Origin: Protonemura montana
Lineage: Eukaryota > Arthropoda > Insecta > Plecoptera > Nemouridae
Length of the DNA stretch: 64,000 nucleotides
Direction of reading: 5' to 3'
Assembly (NCBI GenBank): GCA_947568835.1
Contig: OX387609.1
Span: 2,360,001-2,424,000 of the forward strand
Position 1 is the first letter of the stretch; each line of letters begins with the position of its first letter. The notes beneath the pieces were generated by a model. The model saw only the letters and a program-made list of their open reading frames with translations. It had not been told where the DNA came from and made no database searches. Below, one piece after another: positions 9,701 through 20,390 of this stretch. The translations under genes and the position numbers were made by a program.

Positions 9701-12700
9701 AGGGCTACAAACCTCTTCTGAAAAACATATAACATCAAACCATGGCTCTGAAAATAACCACTCAACCAAAGATAGAAATAACATTAATATGTCAGTTCCC
9801 ATATTGACAAGCTTCGCTCTCTTACAAGTTGGTAGCCTTGGTGTCCAGCGTAGCAATCAGCTGACACAGGTCTTGCAAGAAGCCGGCAGCAAGGCAATGC
9901 TGACCGCCGGCACCGAGACAGATCCACATGGGAGTAGCCAGCCTCGGCAGACAGAGGAGATCATGGAACGAACGTTGCATCTCCTGCCAGCCTTCGTGAA
10001 CAACGTGCACGAACATCTCCTTGCGCGCGTACGCTCTTTCAACTGACAGTCGCAGACGCTCGACCATCGTTTCAACGACGGAGATGTGTTCGAAGATGAA
10101 CGCTTCCATGTCTCTGGAAAGTTAACGTGTTAACGATTTGTTAATTTGTTATTTGCTCGGCAACAGCTCGGTAATTAACTGTCTGTTAAGTAGTTAGCGT
10201 AACGCTGAAAAAAAAGTACCAAAGGTCTACCAACAATTGACAAAGCATGATAAGCACGAGTACAAGCACCAGCGACGTAGAGATCGTTTTAAATCTACGT
10301 TGAGTTCAATAATAATAATAATAATAATAATAGTTTATTTATCACAATTGGCCGCTGTTGGCATGAGACATGTCGATATATATATATACAATTCACAATT
10401 CACATTGTACAAGACAAAAATTCGTCAAATGTTTTGAATCTGGCGGTTTACTGAGTAGGCTTTCGCTCGGCTATCACTTGTGTTTTCAGCAGAATCCATA
10501 CAAGATTATATTGACGTATATAAAACGCTTACGGGAAGATTTCAACAAAGTTATGTTTATTTTTGCTTGTTGACTAGTTCCTTAAAGTAGCAGTGAGTTA
10601 GCAACGGTTGTTGACATCTGTACAAGCAAATAATCTAGAAACGGAGAACTCGTAAGTCAGAAAAGATCGCCTGCCTTGTTTGTTGAGAAAATGCGATGTG
10701 ATTGGTTTGGCAAAAGTTGGATTAAACATGGCAACATTTTTAAATGCTCTGCATAGTGAATTGTGTGCAGTCCCATAGGATAACTAAGTATTAACTTTCA
10801 TCTGCACTATGCTTGTGCTTATTGCTATGTCAATTGTGTGCAGTCCCATAGGATAACCAAGTTTTAAGATCCTTGTGTGCTATGCTTGTGCTTATTGCTA
10901 TGTCAATTGTGTGCAGTCCCATATGATAACCAAGTTTTAAGATCCTTGTGTGCTATGCTTGTGCTTATTGCGTAGTGAATTGTGTGCAGTCCCATATGAT
11001 AACCAAGTTTTAAGATCCTTGTGTGCTATGCTTGTGCTTATTGCTATGTCAATTGTGTGCAGTCCCTTAGGATAACTAAGTTTTAACTTTCATCTGCAAT
11101 ATGATTGAGCTTATTGCTATGTCAATTAGGGTCAGATATTAGGGTCAGATGGACCTTATGTCAATCTATTTAGGGATCCAATTTACCATTCGAGTAAAAT
11201 GCTGATTGTATTTCACTCACCTGCGCTGTTCCTCTGTCAACGTTACGATGACGCAAAGACCGAGCCGCGTGCGACGATGACCGACAGCAGCGGCGGCGGC
11301 ACAGTCCCCGTTGCTGCCGTGAGCCAGCTCCAATGAAGTGCTCATACTACGCATCCATCGTCGCTGAAGGCTGGACAAACTGCCGCCCGACTGCCCCACC
11401 GAACCCAAGCCTATAAGATAAAACAAAGCAATCGTTTACTATTAGAAACATTAATAACCTCTCAACAACTGGTACCTATAAATGATCTATTGTCAAGCAG
11501 CTCAATTGGTTAGAGCAAAACATGCAACTAGGGGATATCGGGATTTCCCCTTTGGGCACCAATTACTGAGGGGTTATTAGTGTTCGTAATAATAAAATAC
11601 TTTGCACATTTAAATCACATTTTAAAACGTGGCAATAGCTTCAAAGTAGTTTGGATACTTGGCTAGGACAACAGCATGGGCCTCCAGTATCGTGATAGTT
11701 TGACACATGAAAAATATCCAGAGGTGATAAAGGATTTTGTTGATTCGCTGATGTTTTCTACAACGGATCGAAGACCAGCAAGCATTACGTGTAACGATGG
11801 TAAAGCCGGTGGCAAACCGGGATGATATCCGTACGCATATTTCTCCGTCGTTGCTCTTGTTTGACTCACTGTTTCGTGAGCTCGCCGGGCTGTTTAGCGG
11901 AGTCCACGACCCAACGCTGGAAACGGAACGTAAAGAAAGATCGCAGCCGAACCCGCTGTCTCCGGCGGAGCTTTGCGGGACATCGCGGGCGCAGCTTTCC
12001 GCTTCGGAGCCGCTCATCGAGTTCAACGAGCTGCCCAACGAGTCTTCCAGGCTACAACAGAGCCACGTTTCAGTGAACGATGGAGATTTTACTAAGATAT
12101 TTCTTTAAGGTATTGCTATAGAATATGACCGACATCTGAAACGGGCGATGCACGACCTGTCTATTAGACAATTAAAAAAAGGCCGTGTTGGCAATTTTTG
12201 TTGATGGTTTTTATCCTGCAAATACTTTAAGCAAAACCTAGTGGAGAGGAGTCATGCAAACATTTTCTGCATTCCCTTTGTTCCTAAACTGACGAAGACT
12301 TTTATGCCGAAACTTTGAACTTTCGATTTCTTTTACCATCACACTCCCAACTAATTTAAGTTATTTGTTACTAATTATTAGTTATGAACTTCTACTAAGT
12401 TTAATCACCTTCCTACTCATATAAGATGCAAGGAAGACGACGCAGCCTTTCAGTCAAAGTCTTAAACTGTTTTTAATAGCAAACCCTTTCTACTCAACAG
12501 CTGAGTATTTTTATATAAAATCTTAATTTATTATATTTTAATTTTATTATAATGACTTGTTTATATGTTTTACTGACTATGTTTATATCATCTATGTATG
12601 ATCAACTCAAACAATAAACAACATTTACTATCCAATTATTTACATAAGAATTTTGCATGGTTCCTATAATAAATACCAATCCGATATCTAAAGATCCATC

Positions 12701-13911
12701 AGTTAAGATAATAAACCTGCTTATGTTATCTCTTATTACCATCCATATATATATTTATTATTTAATTATGTTATAGTAACCTACGTTATCTTTAAATTAT
12801 GATATTTAATTAGTAAGAGTTGCGTTCATTCTTTCCTCTTCCCCGTTACCTACACCAGCTTTTCTGCACTTTATCAAATTAGCATCTTGTGCTGGCACGT
12901 TTATAAAATTGTCCATTACCTCTTTACAATTGACCTACAGATGACCTCTTTACAATTACCACTTGAAGGTACTGTCACACATTTCTCTCCCTTTTAAATT
13001 TTATGAAACACACGACGCACTTTCCAAAATATGTCACTTTCTCGAAGTTTCAAGGCAAGCAGATTGTTTTTACCTGGATCGTCTTTTGCAATGGCTGATT
13101 TCTGAAGATGGGAATACTTTTGTGCACATAAGTCTATTTGGGTTTGCCATAGAGTGGACCTTCATAGCAGTCCCTCTAAAAGTCATGGCCACAGCACCAA
13201 ACATCATCTCACCAATGAGAGTGGCATCAGCACTTGGTTTTGTATACTAGATGTGAAAAAATGGTATTAGTGATAAGAAGCAACAGATTTGGCAGGAAAG
13301 TAGGTAATTGAGTAAGCAAGAGAGATGATATGATTGACCTGTCCATTCAGTGGAGTAAGGACATACCTGATAGCCAAAGCCGTTGGTTACTTCGACGAAT
13401 GAATCCGTTTTGTTCTTATCGGCCTTTTGACGACTCGCAAAGCCAAGTTTGCACGCCTTCTCCATTACTACTTTCTGAACAGCTTGAGAATCGAACAAAA
13501 GTTTCCGACCTCTCCAATCGCATTCTCTGAACAGAAGCACCCTGATTTGGTCCTTGTTGAACGCAAAGGGTTTCCATGATGACCTAGAAATATATTAAAC
13601 GGTATTTCATTCACATCTTGTGAATTACGTATGGCCAAATAAATATTAATATATATTCTAGTGCATGCCAAAATAATTTCATTGCGTTGTATAGGTCAAT
13701 GCATTGAATTTTGTTCCTGATCATGTCACTGAAAATAGCTGAATGAAAACATCTGCCACAGCAATCCAATAACCTCAAAATTCTAATAAAACGTGATTAA
13801 GAGTTCGTAAGAGTGGGTAAAAATTGGGTACCTTTCATTCTTTTCGGCACTTAAATTGCTTTGGTTTCTATTAAATTTCCTAGTCGAAAATAAACGACTT
13901 AGCAATGCCAT
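3750..13911 (-). CDS. FNIP: folliculin-interacting protein (FNIP), complete 11-exon gene
   Basis: FNIP binds folliculin on lysosomes, linking AMPK and Rag/mTORC1 signalling. Coding exons in order: 13911-13832, 13583-13367, 13246-13074, 12051-11870, 11410-11221, 10113-9826, 9283-9160, 7853-6271, 5643-5425, 4947-4806, 3956-3750. They total 3405 nt, 1134 aa plus stop; human FNIP1/2 are about 1,110-1,170 aa. All ten junctions are GT-AG with matching phases. Landmarks: MALLSRLFSTRK start; QIRVLLFRECDWRGRKLLFD (about 38-60), the FNIP N-domain signature; GEMMFGAVAM (about 110-120); LSSLQRRWMRSMSTS; VLTHHLGWV (about 384-392); [20 protein letters not shown] and SYFIRC (about 425-476); a long disordered middle in exon 8; SLLGGASPRYVPDLLLQG (about 960); EAVCLVADTQTW; and the terminal PNDVPLLLAVASTHTPHISQ, the near-invariant FNIP C-terminus. 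A Cys-rich patch (CDRC, CKKC) lies at about 832-874. Nearly every intron hosts a different repeat. Confidence 0.95.
3985..4572 (+). repeat. 5S-derived SINE array in the last FNIP intron
   Basis: The 5S-like head (about 3988-4030, AACACCGGTTCTTGTGAGAT) is followed by about five 91-bp units to 4470. A tail piece then starts TTAGTACAGCAACTTCACTC and is truncated at about 4572 just after CCTTCGGAAGGGA. It lies in the intron between exons 10 and 11, antisense to FNIP. Confidence 0.88.
5146..5179 (-). ncRNA. hammerhead-ribozyme-like motif (left arm)
   Basis: On the minus strand: CTGAAGA (box CUGANGA), an extra A, stem GTAAC, an 8-nt loop, stem GTTAC, then GAAACGTC (box GAAA followed by GUC). This is the order and spacing of a type I hammerhead with almost no stem III, as known from Penelope-like elements and retrozymes. 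Stem I is not evident and catalysis is not shown. Confidence 0.45.
5264..5297 (+). ncRNA. degenerate hammerhead-like motif (right arm)
   Basis: Inverted copy of the motif at 5146-5179. The stem GTAAC/GTTAC and GAAAC are intact, but the first box is TTGAAGA and the cleavage-site triplet is ATC. It is probably inactive. Confidence 0.35.
7893..9139. repeat. 41-bp minisatellite filling FNIP intron 7
   Basis: About 30 near-identical units with consensus parts GGTTATTTGAGATCAGCTGG and CTGGATCCTATGCTCTATCC. The array occupies about 95% of the 1.3-kb intron 7854-9159. It ends about 20 bp from the exon 7 donor and about 40 bp from the exon 8 acceptor. Each unit carries a BamHI-type GGATCC palindrome and CAGCTG. 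Confidence 0.95.
9425..9515 (+). repeat. tRNA-SINE tail fragment, FNIP intron 6
   Basis: Matches the 3' part of the tRNA-derived SINE: TTTCTAATAATTAAATACTT, then GCATTGCAAGCATTTGCAAT and TTTAAATCAGATTT. The tRNA head is missing. Confidence 0.7.
9570..9735. repeat. inverted-repeat element, FNIP intron 6
   Basis: GAAGAGGTTTGTGGCCCTAG (about 9588) is the inverse of CAGGGCTACAAACCTCTTCT near 9700-9719, and the GGGTCTC/GAGACCC pair extends the arms inward. The centre holds repeated GAAACGTC strings. It resembles the foldback family at 5.0 kb in design, but the arms differ in sequence. Confidence 0.6.
10114..10222. mobile_element. short MITE-like repeat abutting the FNIP exon 6 acceptor
   Basis: One of a small family (also 30.67, 34.39, 48.9 kb; fragments 43.58, 55.59 kb). 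Recurring parts are TTAATTTGTTATTTGCTCGG, GGCAACAG, TTAACTGTCTGTTAAGTA and a TCAGTGA/TCACTGA-type end next to a T/A run. Here it ends at the AG of the intron 5 acceptor, so the 3' splice-site region seems built from it. Confidence 0.5.
10308..10332. repeat. (AAT)n microsatellite
   Basis: About eight AAT units in FNIP intron 5. Confidence 0.9.
10750..11130. repeat. 73-bp tandem repeat, FNIP intron 5
   Basis: About five units containing AATTGTGTGCAGTCCCATAG, GATAACCAAGTTTTAAGATC and TATGCTTGTGCTTATTGC. The array ends about 90 bp from the exon 5 donor. Confidence 0.9.
11490..11632 (+). repeat. tRNA-derived SINE, diverged copy, FNIP intron 4
   Basis: AGCTCAATTGGTTAGAGCAA is an A-box-like head, then a decayed B-box region (GGGATTTCCCC), TTTGGGCACCAATTACTGAG, GGTTATTAGTGTTCGTAATA, and AATAAAATACTTTGC as the tail. 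It is antisense to FNIP. Confidence 0.75.
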
Positions 13912-14099
13912 TTAAATGAGAACAACCCAGCCAAGTTACGTTTGGGTTGGCCCTGGATCTGTGCAGCTCGAAGCACAGTTCACATCTTCACACGATAACA
14001 TTTTCACTTTCTATGAGTAAATTTGGTTCAAATAATTAATCTATCTCGGAAGATAGGCTAAAACTGTAAACACAATCACGTCCTGTGCTCTCACAAGGC

Positions 14100-14220
14100 T
14101 GGTCATATGATTATTTGTCATGAACCGTTTGCCTGCCATACTGGCATTCGGCCAGACGGAACGTGGGTAATGACGTCACGCTCTCAGGTCATGTGCACCG
14201 AGCAGACAGTGACGTCACAG
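14100..14220 (-). promoter_or_regulatory. candidate FNIP promoter: two CRE palindromes and an M-box
   Basis: Perfect TGACGTCA octamers lie at 14171-14178 and 14210-14217, 39 bp apart. TCATGTG (MITF/TFE-type M-box) is at 14189-14195. They sit about 260-310 bp upstream of the FNIP start codon, in a block GC-richer than its surroundings. Mammalian FNIP genes respond to TFEB/TFE3; carrying that over here is inference. Confidence 0.4.
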
Positions 14221-14329
14221 AAAAGAAGGTGTATGTCTGTGCCGTCAGAGGGCACTAGTTGCATTGTTATTTGGATAAATATTAAAAAAACTGAAAAAAA
14301 AAAAATGAAAATTGAAAATTAAGAACATT

Positions 14330-14890
14330 GAAATTGTTTCAGCAACCAGCAAGCTGTGAACGAAATCTAAATAAAATTCAACTTTTTCTTATTTAAGCGT
14401 AAATAAATTGCAAAGTAGCTTGTTTTTGTCTGCGCAAAACGCTTTTTTACATTTAAAACCATGAAAAAACGGTTAAAAAATGTGTATATTTACTGTATTA
14501 ACCACTGTACATAACTTAGAATAGGAGTTTGTGCTCAAGAAAATGCCTAAAAGTAGGAACACTTGCTGCAAAGCTGAAATCACAGGTCAACACCGTTTTG
14601 CGTTAGCATATTCAACTGTCAAACTCAAATAACTGCAAAGTTTAAGCACCAAAATGTTAGCAAAAAAATAGAAAATAACAAAGGACAAATATTTTGCGTT
14701 TTGGCTTTTGCTGCTAAATCTGCTTGCACTGATTTTTTTATTGATAATTGATATAAATAATCATCAAGCAATAAGTACAATTAGGTAATTAGTATGTGTA
14801 CATGTTTCCCGACATCTAATTAATCAGTTATTGTCTTTCAATTAGCGAATTTCAAACAAAAAAACACAGTACGAATGACATTATCTCTTT
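14330..14890. other. AT-rich spacer
   Basis: No supported gene or repeat seen. Confidence 0.4.
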
Positions 14891-14910
14891 TCAATTAAAG
14901 TTTTCCTTTC

Positions 14911-15110
14911 TTAGCAGCGAAGACTTTCACTCTCGACTGCAAACACAGACACCAGTTGAACTTGATCAACTGGTGGCGACCAATCCTGTGAAAGGTTATT
15001 ATTGTCCCAACCAATGGGCGAGATGACATCTTCGAAGATGCTCCTGACGCCAGACAGAAGAGTGATTGCCAATGCACGGCCGACGAGACGCGTACCACAC
15101 CTAAAAATTA
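14911..15110 (-). other. candidate 3' exon of an unrecognised gene
   Basis: A GC-richer block in AT-rich DNA, open on the minus strand for about 60 codons after a possible acceptor near 15103 (TTTTTAG followed by GTGTGG). The frame includes LLSGVRSIFEDVISPIGWDN and ends VESESLRC-stop. A second minus frame is also open. No family recognised and no partner exon found. Confidence 0.2.
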
Positions 15111-15354
15111 TGCTGATCGCTTTTTTTTTTTTTTTTTTGTAACCATAGAGTTGTCTGAGACGGCCGAGAGATGGCGGGCAATGTTTAGTAAATGCCATGT
15201 GAAAATTGTGCTTGCGTATAATACAGTTATTTATGATTTTTTCTAAGAATTTATCTAAAAAACAACGAGTATTCCCTAACCAGACATTATCAAGTTATGT
15301 TCCTTTCTCTAGTTTTACCCAAAACGGATTTTGCACCGAATTATATACATGATT

Positions 15355-15470
15355 GTTTTTAGACTCATATCTATTTGATTTATTCTTAGCACTAATTTTA
15401 ACAAAAACTATTTGAAATGGGTTTTGAATGCTAAGTAAAGGACAACTAAATTTCAAGGGAAATTTCTAGC
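15355..15470 (+). repeat. fragment of the hammerhead-like foldback family
   Basis: Shares TTTTTAGACTCATATCTA, TTCTTAGCACTAATTTTAAC and GGGTTTTGAATGCTAAGTAA with the element at 5.0 kb. It stops before the acgtttcg segment. Confidence 0.75.
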
Positions 15471-16248
15471 CCATTTTAAACAATTTTTCTTCATATATAT
15501 ATTTATTTGCAATCAATTGTACCCAATGTTTACATAATTTTCAACAAATAGCTTGTTCTTATCTGATAAAATGATCCTGTTATCTCAATGAACGATCGAT
15601 TACCAAATAAACAGTTTAGTTTTTAAGGTATTTTCTAAATTCAAATCGTAAAAATGATCTCACACTAGCAATAATAGCATCGACCGATACAGCTCAAAAG
15701 CTAAAAGAGATTAAGTTTGGACTTATAATTAGATAAAACATTAAAACTATTACTTAACTCAGTTCAGTGAAATTAATTGACTTTCATATTTAAAAAAATA
15801 TATATTTACACTCAACGAATTTACTGTCAATAGCTTCTAGTCGTAAACAACTGCTAGTCGCTTTAAATGCATGATTGATTTGACATATAACTGCTTCGCA
15901 TTTATAATTAGCATAACCAATCAAGTAATTAGTAACACAATTGCTAATTAATTAGTGATACGTTCATTCCTATTGTCTTCCGATAGCAAGGCATGCTCGA
16001 TCACAGGCCACCCGATCAGCACTTTATTAGCACATTATCAGCCTTTTTTGAAACAGAATAATATTTATACAATTAATTGTTCGAGTATTCTCTCCAATTC
16101 TTCCATTCACTTCCCCTTCTTTATCAATTCCCTGAAACTTTTTAAAATTTTCATCCTTTTTTCGTAGAACACATTACCAATCCATTTCTTTCCTATATAA
16201 CTTTCCTAGAAATATAAATTCTTGCCCATTTCTACCTGTAAACCAAGA
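15471..16248. other. AT-rich spacer
   Basis: Nothing recognised apart from scattered short AT repeats. Confidence 0.4.
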
Positions 16249-16325
16249 AGGCTGGAACGTCGTTCTTCTGTTTTGCTGTTTTGTTGAGTTTTGGACAGCA
16301 AAACAGAAGAGCGACGTCGCAGCCT
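16249..16325. ncRNA. 77-nt near-perfect hairpin, candidate pre-miRNA or snapback
   Basis: The 5' arm 16249-16278 and 3' arm 16296-16325 are 30 nt each and pair except for one 2x2 internal mismatch and one G-U wobble. The loop is 17 nt. The core is TCTTCTGTTTTGCTG opposite CAGCAAAACAGAAGA. Flanks do not extend the pairing, so the stem is sharply bounded. Size and shape fit an animal pre-miRNA; a tiny palindromic transposon remnant is the alternative. The strand is undetermined because the hairpin forms on both. Confidence 0.45.
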
Positions 16326-17019
16326 CCATAGCTCTGTGCTCTAATCCAAGTCTAGTTCCCGAACGGTGTATACGTGTGATTTGCCATGGCAGTAACTGGG
16401 TCATCATGCCAGTGAGGCATCCGACATTTTGAGGTGAAAGTTTAACATGTCTTGCACTTGTGTAAGGTGAACCAGTCGCTCGATGGTATAATCTCGGCGC
16501 TGGCTAAAAGATGCCCAAAGAGGTTTCTAGGTCTATGGAAAAGTGGAGGTGTGTGCGTGCGAATGAAAGTGAAATTTCAAGAGTGGGGATTTGGAATTGG
16601 TATAAAGCGAGTGTGCGGACAGGATTCTGGCCAATTTCGATGATATTTGTTGGGCTATGAGGATTTTTTTTTTTGGTCGTGGCGAAAGACCGCATGATTT
16701 TTAGAGGTTTTGGGCAAGATTTTGATAGAAATAGCCAAATAAACGAGCTGAATTCGGGGTTTTACGCAATTTTTTATATGCCTATGGTACTTTTTAGCAT
16801 GCTTAAAATGTTTTGTTTAATTATGTTGAATCTATAGACCAGATAAAAATATGAGCGAAATAAAACTACACTTTAAAATGAAAATCTAATATTGTAATTA
16901 GCTATTACACTACAAGTACTGCAATTAAAGTATTGTTTTATTAATGTCGAGAACAGTTTCTTGATAGATATTGTCGAACAAATACCATCTCAGATTCGCC
17001 CAATGAATTCAATTCATTA
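16326..17019. other. AT-rich spacer
   Basis: Nothing recognised. Confidence 0.4.
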
Positions 17020-17085
17020 TTTGTGGTGTTTAACGACGCACTGTTTTGACAACTGGCCCTGCGGCACTGGTCTAATGGCCTCGGA
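17020..17085 (-). repeat. 5S-SINE tail fragment
   Basis: GTGGTGTTTAACGACGCACT then GCGGCACTGGTCTAATGGC is the extreme 3' end of the 5S-derived element in reverse orientation. No head or array follows. Confidence 0.75.
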
Positions 17086-17473
17086 TTCAATTCAAACAAG
17101 CCAGTTATCTTTTTAGCTGAACATAGTAAAAAAAAGACCCAGATTAGGGAAGGTATTTACCTAATTATTGCTAACTTTTAATGCTTAAAATTTGTTAAAT
17201 TTCTTAAAGGCAATATTAAGACCAAAAAGAAAAAAAACGGCCAACAACTAAAGAAAATTGATTTTCACCAACACGACCTTCATCACATCTATAGCTTTTG
17301 TTTCTAAAACCAAACAAACAAACAAAAGTTATTACTTCTACGTGAAACCCAAACGAAAAGTCAACAAAAAATCTGCCAGCCACTTGCTAATTTCGTCACC
17401 ATGCCAACGCCAAACATTAAACATCCGTTAGGTGTGCAGGTCAAAGTGCAACGAAGGACGACCAGAAGAATCC

Positions 17474-17757
17474 ACGAACAAAACGAAGAAGAAGAAGAAA
17501 AAGAAGATGTCTCACGAATGTGTGACCTTCGCACAAAACTGTTCTAACCTTTATCATGTAAACGATATTACGCTGTTACACGCATCGATTACGCTTGACC
17601 TTTCCAGAGATGAGCCGTAAATTGATGAGCTACCGCGTGAAACTCACCTGGCTAGAAGGTGGTTCACATATTGTTCGATTTTACCTGCACGTGTCTGGGT
17701 GGTGAATTTTTTTTGGGTACTAAATCAGTTCGCTTCTTCTTCTTCTTCTTCTTCTTC
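17474..17757. repeat. (GAA)n and (TTC)n tracts facing each other
   Basis: A GAAGAAGAAGAAGAAAAAGA-type run at 17486-17507 is followed by a run of CTT units at 17729-17757, so the two purine/pyrimidine tracts can pair across about 220 bp. Confidence 0.7.
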
Positions 17758-17914
17758 ATGAGAAAGACGAAATGTGTGGCTATAAAAGCTTTGAGTGGGG
17801 AATTATTTCAAGTATATTCTGTTGCAACTGCGTCTTACCTGAAGATGACTTTGATGGAATGTTAAGGACGTTAGGCAAATATCATAAATTAACAAACATT
17901 CACCAAGATGTGAA

Positions 17915-18010
17915 ATCTGATTTAAATTACAAGCGCTTGCAATGAGCGGGGTATTTTATTATTAGAAAAACTATTAACTTCTCAAAAATTGATGCCCTTG
18001 TATTGAATTC
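17915..18010 (-). repeat. tRNA-SINE tail, reverse orientation
   Basis: AAATCTGATTTAAATTACAA, GCGCTTGCAATGAGCGGGGT, ATTTTATTATTAG, TTCTCAAAAATTGATGCCC. It faces away from the copy at 18068. Confidence 0.8.
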
Positions 18011-18067
18011 AATTAAAATTCAATCAAAATTAAATTTTATGTGATAAAATCCTTTCAAAGCCATGTG

Positions 18068-18230
18068 TCCAAGTAGCTCAATGGATTAGAGCAACACCCG
18101 CGACAGGTGGAGATCGGGGTCCAAGTAGCTCAATGGTTTAGAGCAACACCCGCGACAGGTGGAGATCGGGGTTTGAGTCCCCTTTTGGGCATCAATTTTT
18201 GAGACGGCTATAGTGTTCCTAACAATAAAT
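18068..18230 (+). repeat. tRNA-derived SINE with duplicated tRNA 5' half
   Basis: The head TCCAAGTAGCTCAATGGATT...GGTGGAGATCGGGG occurs twice in tandem (starting 18068 and 18120). Only the second copy continues into a B box (GGGTTTGAGTCCCC) and the tail TTTTGGGCATCAATTTTTGA. The 52-bp period is the same as in the larger array at 62.7 kb. Confidence 0.85.
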
Positions 18231-18439
18231 CATTCTTCAATTATTTTCCAAATCCATATTCATAAAAGTGACTTTAAACTCGTTTTTTAAAAAATTTCCA
18301 ATTAATTCAGAGCGGTCAAATATAATAGGTACAGAAGCAAATTAATCTTGCACTTGCAAATTATTCCAGTTATGGAACCCATAAAAGAGTTAAATTTCAA
18401 ATTTTTCTTGAAAGATATTTGTGGGGAGGTAGCCTAGAT

Positions 18440-18690
18440 GAACACTCCGTTATATAGATGAACGATTCGTTTTGATTGGTCGCTTTAATGACCTTCACGC
18501 TGACCAATGGAAACCCTCGTGCAAACCAACCCCGTTGCCGCATGGCAGAGCAAGAGGATCTCAAAAATCATCGCAAAGCGAAATCTTCTTCACATCTGTG
18601 AACTTTGCCAAATGGACAACAATGAAAACAATCAAAGATCATGGGTAACCTTGAGGATTTCGTGCCCAGCTCCATCTTGTAGCTGATCCA
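18440..18690 (+). other. CCAAT-flanked open frame, candidate first exon
   Basis: An ATG at 18507 opens a 59-codon frame starting METLVQTNPVAAWQSKRISK, with a possible donor at TGG|GTAACC. Inverted CCAAT boxes (ATTGG about 18475; CCAAT 18504-18508, overlapping the ATG) sit in front. No family and no next exon recognised; an opposing minus frame (18568-18756) is also open. Confidence 0.2.
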
Positions 18691-19099
18691 TGCACTAGAT
18701 TGAGCGAGTTCCCAAGCTCTTTGCTGGTAATTAGGTAATGTATTATGATAAAACAACGTCCGTTGTCGCTGCTGTCCATTGATTGGTTAGCTGGGAGAAT
18801 AATGTTGGTTGAAATCAGGATCTTCGAAGAGGTTTTTATGTTGGTACCCACTGTAAAAGATCTTTAGTGGAAACAAATTCACACGAAGGGCTTTACTATC
18901 TTGCATTTTTTATAACCGGCTTGGCTATGGTATAATTGCTCGGGATATGCTACGAATGATTATCGATTAAAATTGACAAGTTGCAAGGCTCTGCACCGAT
19001 TTGAACCAAATTTGTAGAGCAAATTATTGTGTTCACAACTTAGATTGAGTTTGATTTTCAGCAAAATCTATCCAACAGTTTCGAAACTATTCTAAATTT

Positions 19100-20020
19100 A
19101 CGAAAATGTTCAGATTTTGGGTAAACTTTGATAGGCTATACCGTCAAAAATATTGTATATTTTTGTACCAATCTTTGCTAACATGCAAAACGCATCTAAT
19201 TAAAGCTATTTCAACATTTTCAAGACAGCACTTGCTTTCTTTTACTTTATATTTTAAATGTTTTGACAAAATTTTATGCATTTTTGCTGTTTCTAGGACA
19301 AACAAATCTCAGCAACTGCTTGACAACCGTGAGCTAGGGTTCCAAAGAGATCACGTGACTCCGGCACGGACTTCTGTCTTGTCTCTATGGAGTGCTGTGT
19401 CAACTTAATATGTAATTATTTAATTTGCACAGCGACAACTAACCCTACGTTCATCTTCAGCTCCAGTACGGACATATGCCAATGAATTGACTCTTCTTTA
19501 ACTTTTTAGACGATGTCTATCAGGTAAATGAGCAGTAAGAATTAACAATCGATTAGTTTTTGAACAAAAATTCTAATTTTTGCTACATGTTTGGCGTTAA
19601 AAGCTTTCCATAGAGAACTGAATGAGTATGAGCAGTGAATTTCGAAGTGGTTCGCACGTGACCGCTACAGGTCTGCCACTCGCCGAAAGATGAATGAGCG
19701 AATGTTGGTTTCGTGGTCATCCACGCTATTAATCAACGAGTTTAATTGAACAAAGGTCACATGTTAATCCTCGACTGGCGCATCCTATTCTTAGATCTGT
19801 TGTAGGATGACATTTCTTCTGCTGCAGGGTCCGCACATGCGACTTAGATCGAGTTCTATTCTTACCACACTCTTTAATATCTTAACTTGTCTTGGAAGAC
19901 AAAATATCTTGGCTTATTTACAGTTCAGAGAAATATATTTTTCAAGATCAGTTCATATCATCTTCAACGATTTAACTTGTCTTGCCAATTATCTTAAACT
20001 TGAATACACACTTTGCTGGA
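19100..20020. other. spacer without supported genes
   Basis: Open frames exist at 19106-19408 and 19807-20058, but their composition is that of AT-rich noncoding DNA and no motif is recognisable. Confidence 0.4.
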
Positions 20021-20029
20021 TCTTCTCCT

Positions 20030-20085
20030 GTATGAACATTTTGGGCATTAATTTTTGAGAGGTTATTAGTGTTCCTAATATTATA
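20030..20085 (+). repeat. tRNA-SINE tail fragment
   Basis: TTTTGGGCATTAATTTTTGA, GAGGTTATTAGTGTTCCTAA. Confidence 0.7.
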
Positions 20086-20390
20086 AATAAACGAAACTAT
20101 TTAAATTTAAACAATTAAATGGTTAGCTCTGTTCCAGTATCGTTATCATCGTCGCCCACTAATTCATCGACGCCAGCAGACCAGTGCTACAAAGACAGTT
20201 GTGCGTCGTTGAACCAAAAAAATTAAATTTATCCACAGTTAACATTTATACCAAACAATAAGTCCCACTCAACAACATTTAATATTCAAACATTTCTAAA
20301 TTAGAACAGAAACAGAAATACAACTATATCATGAAAACAAAACATGTAGAATTTTCAGACGTTTAAAATTGATAAAATAACCTTCATTTT

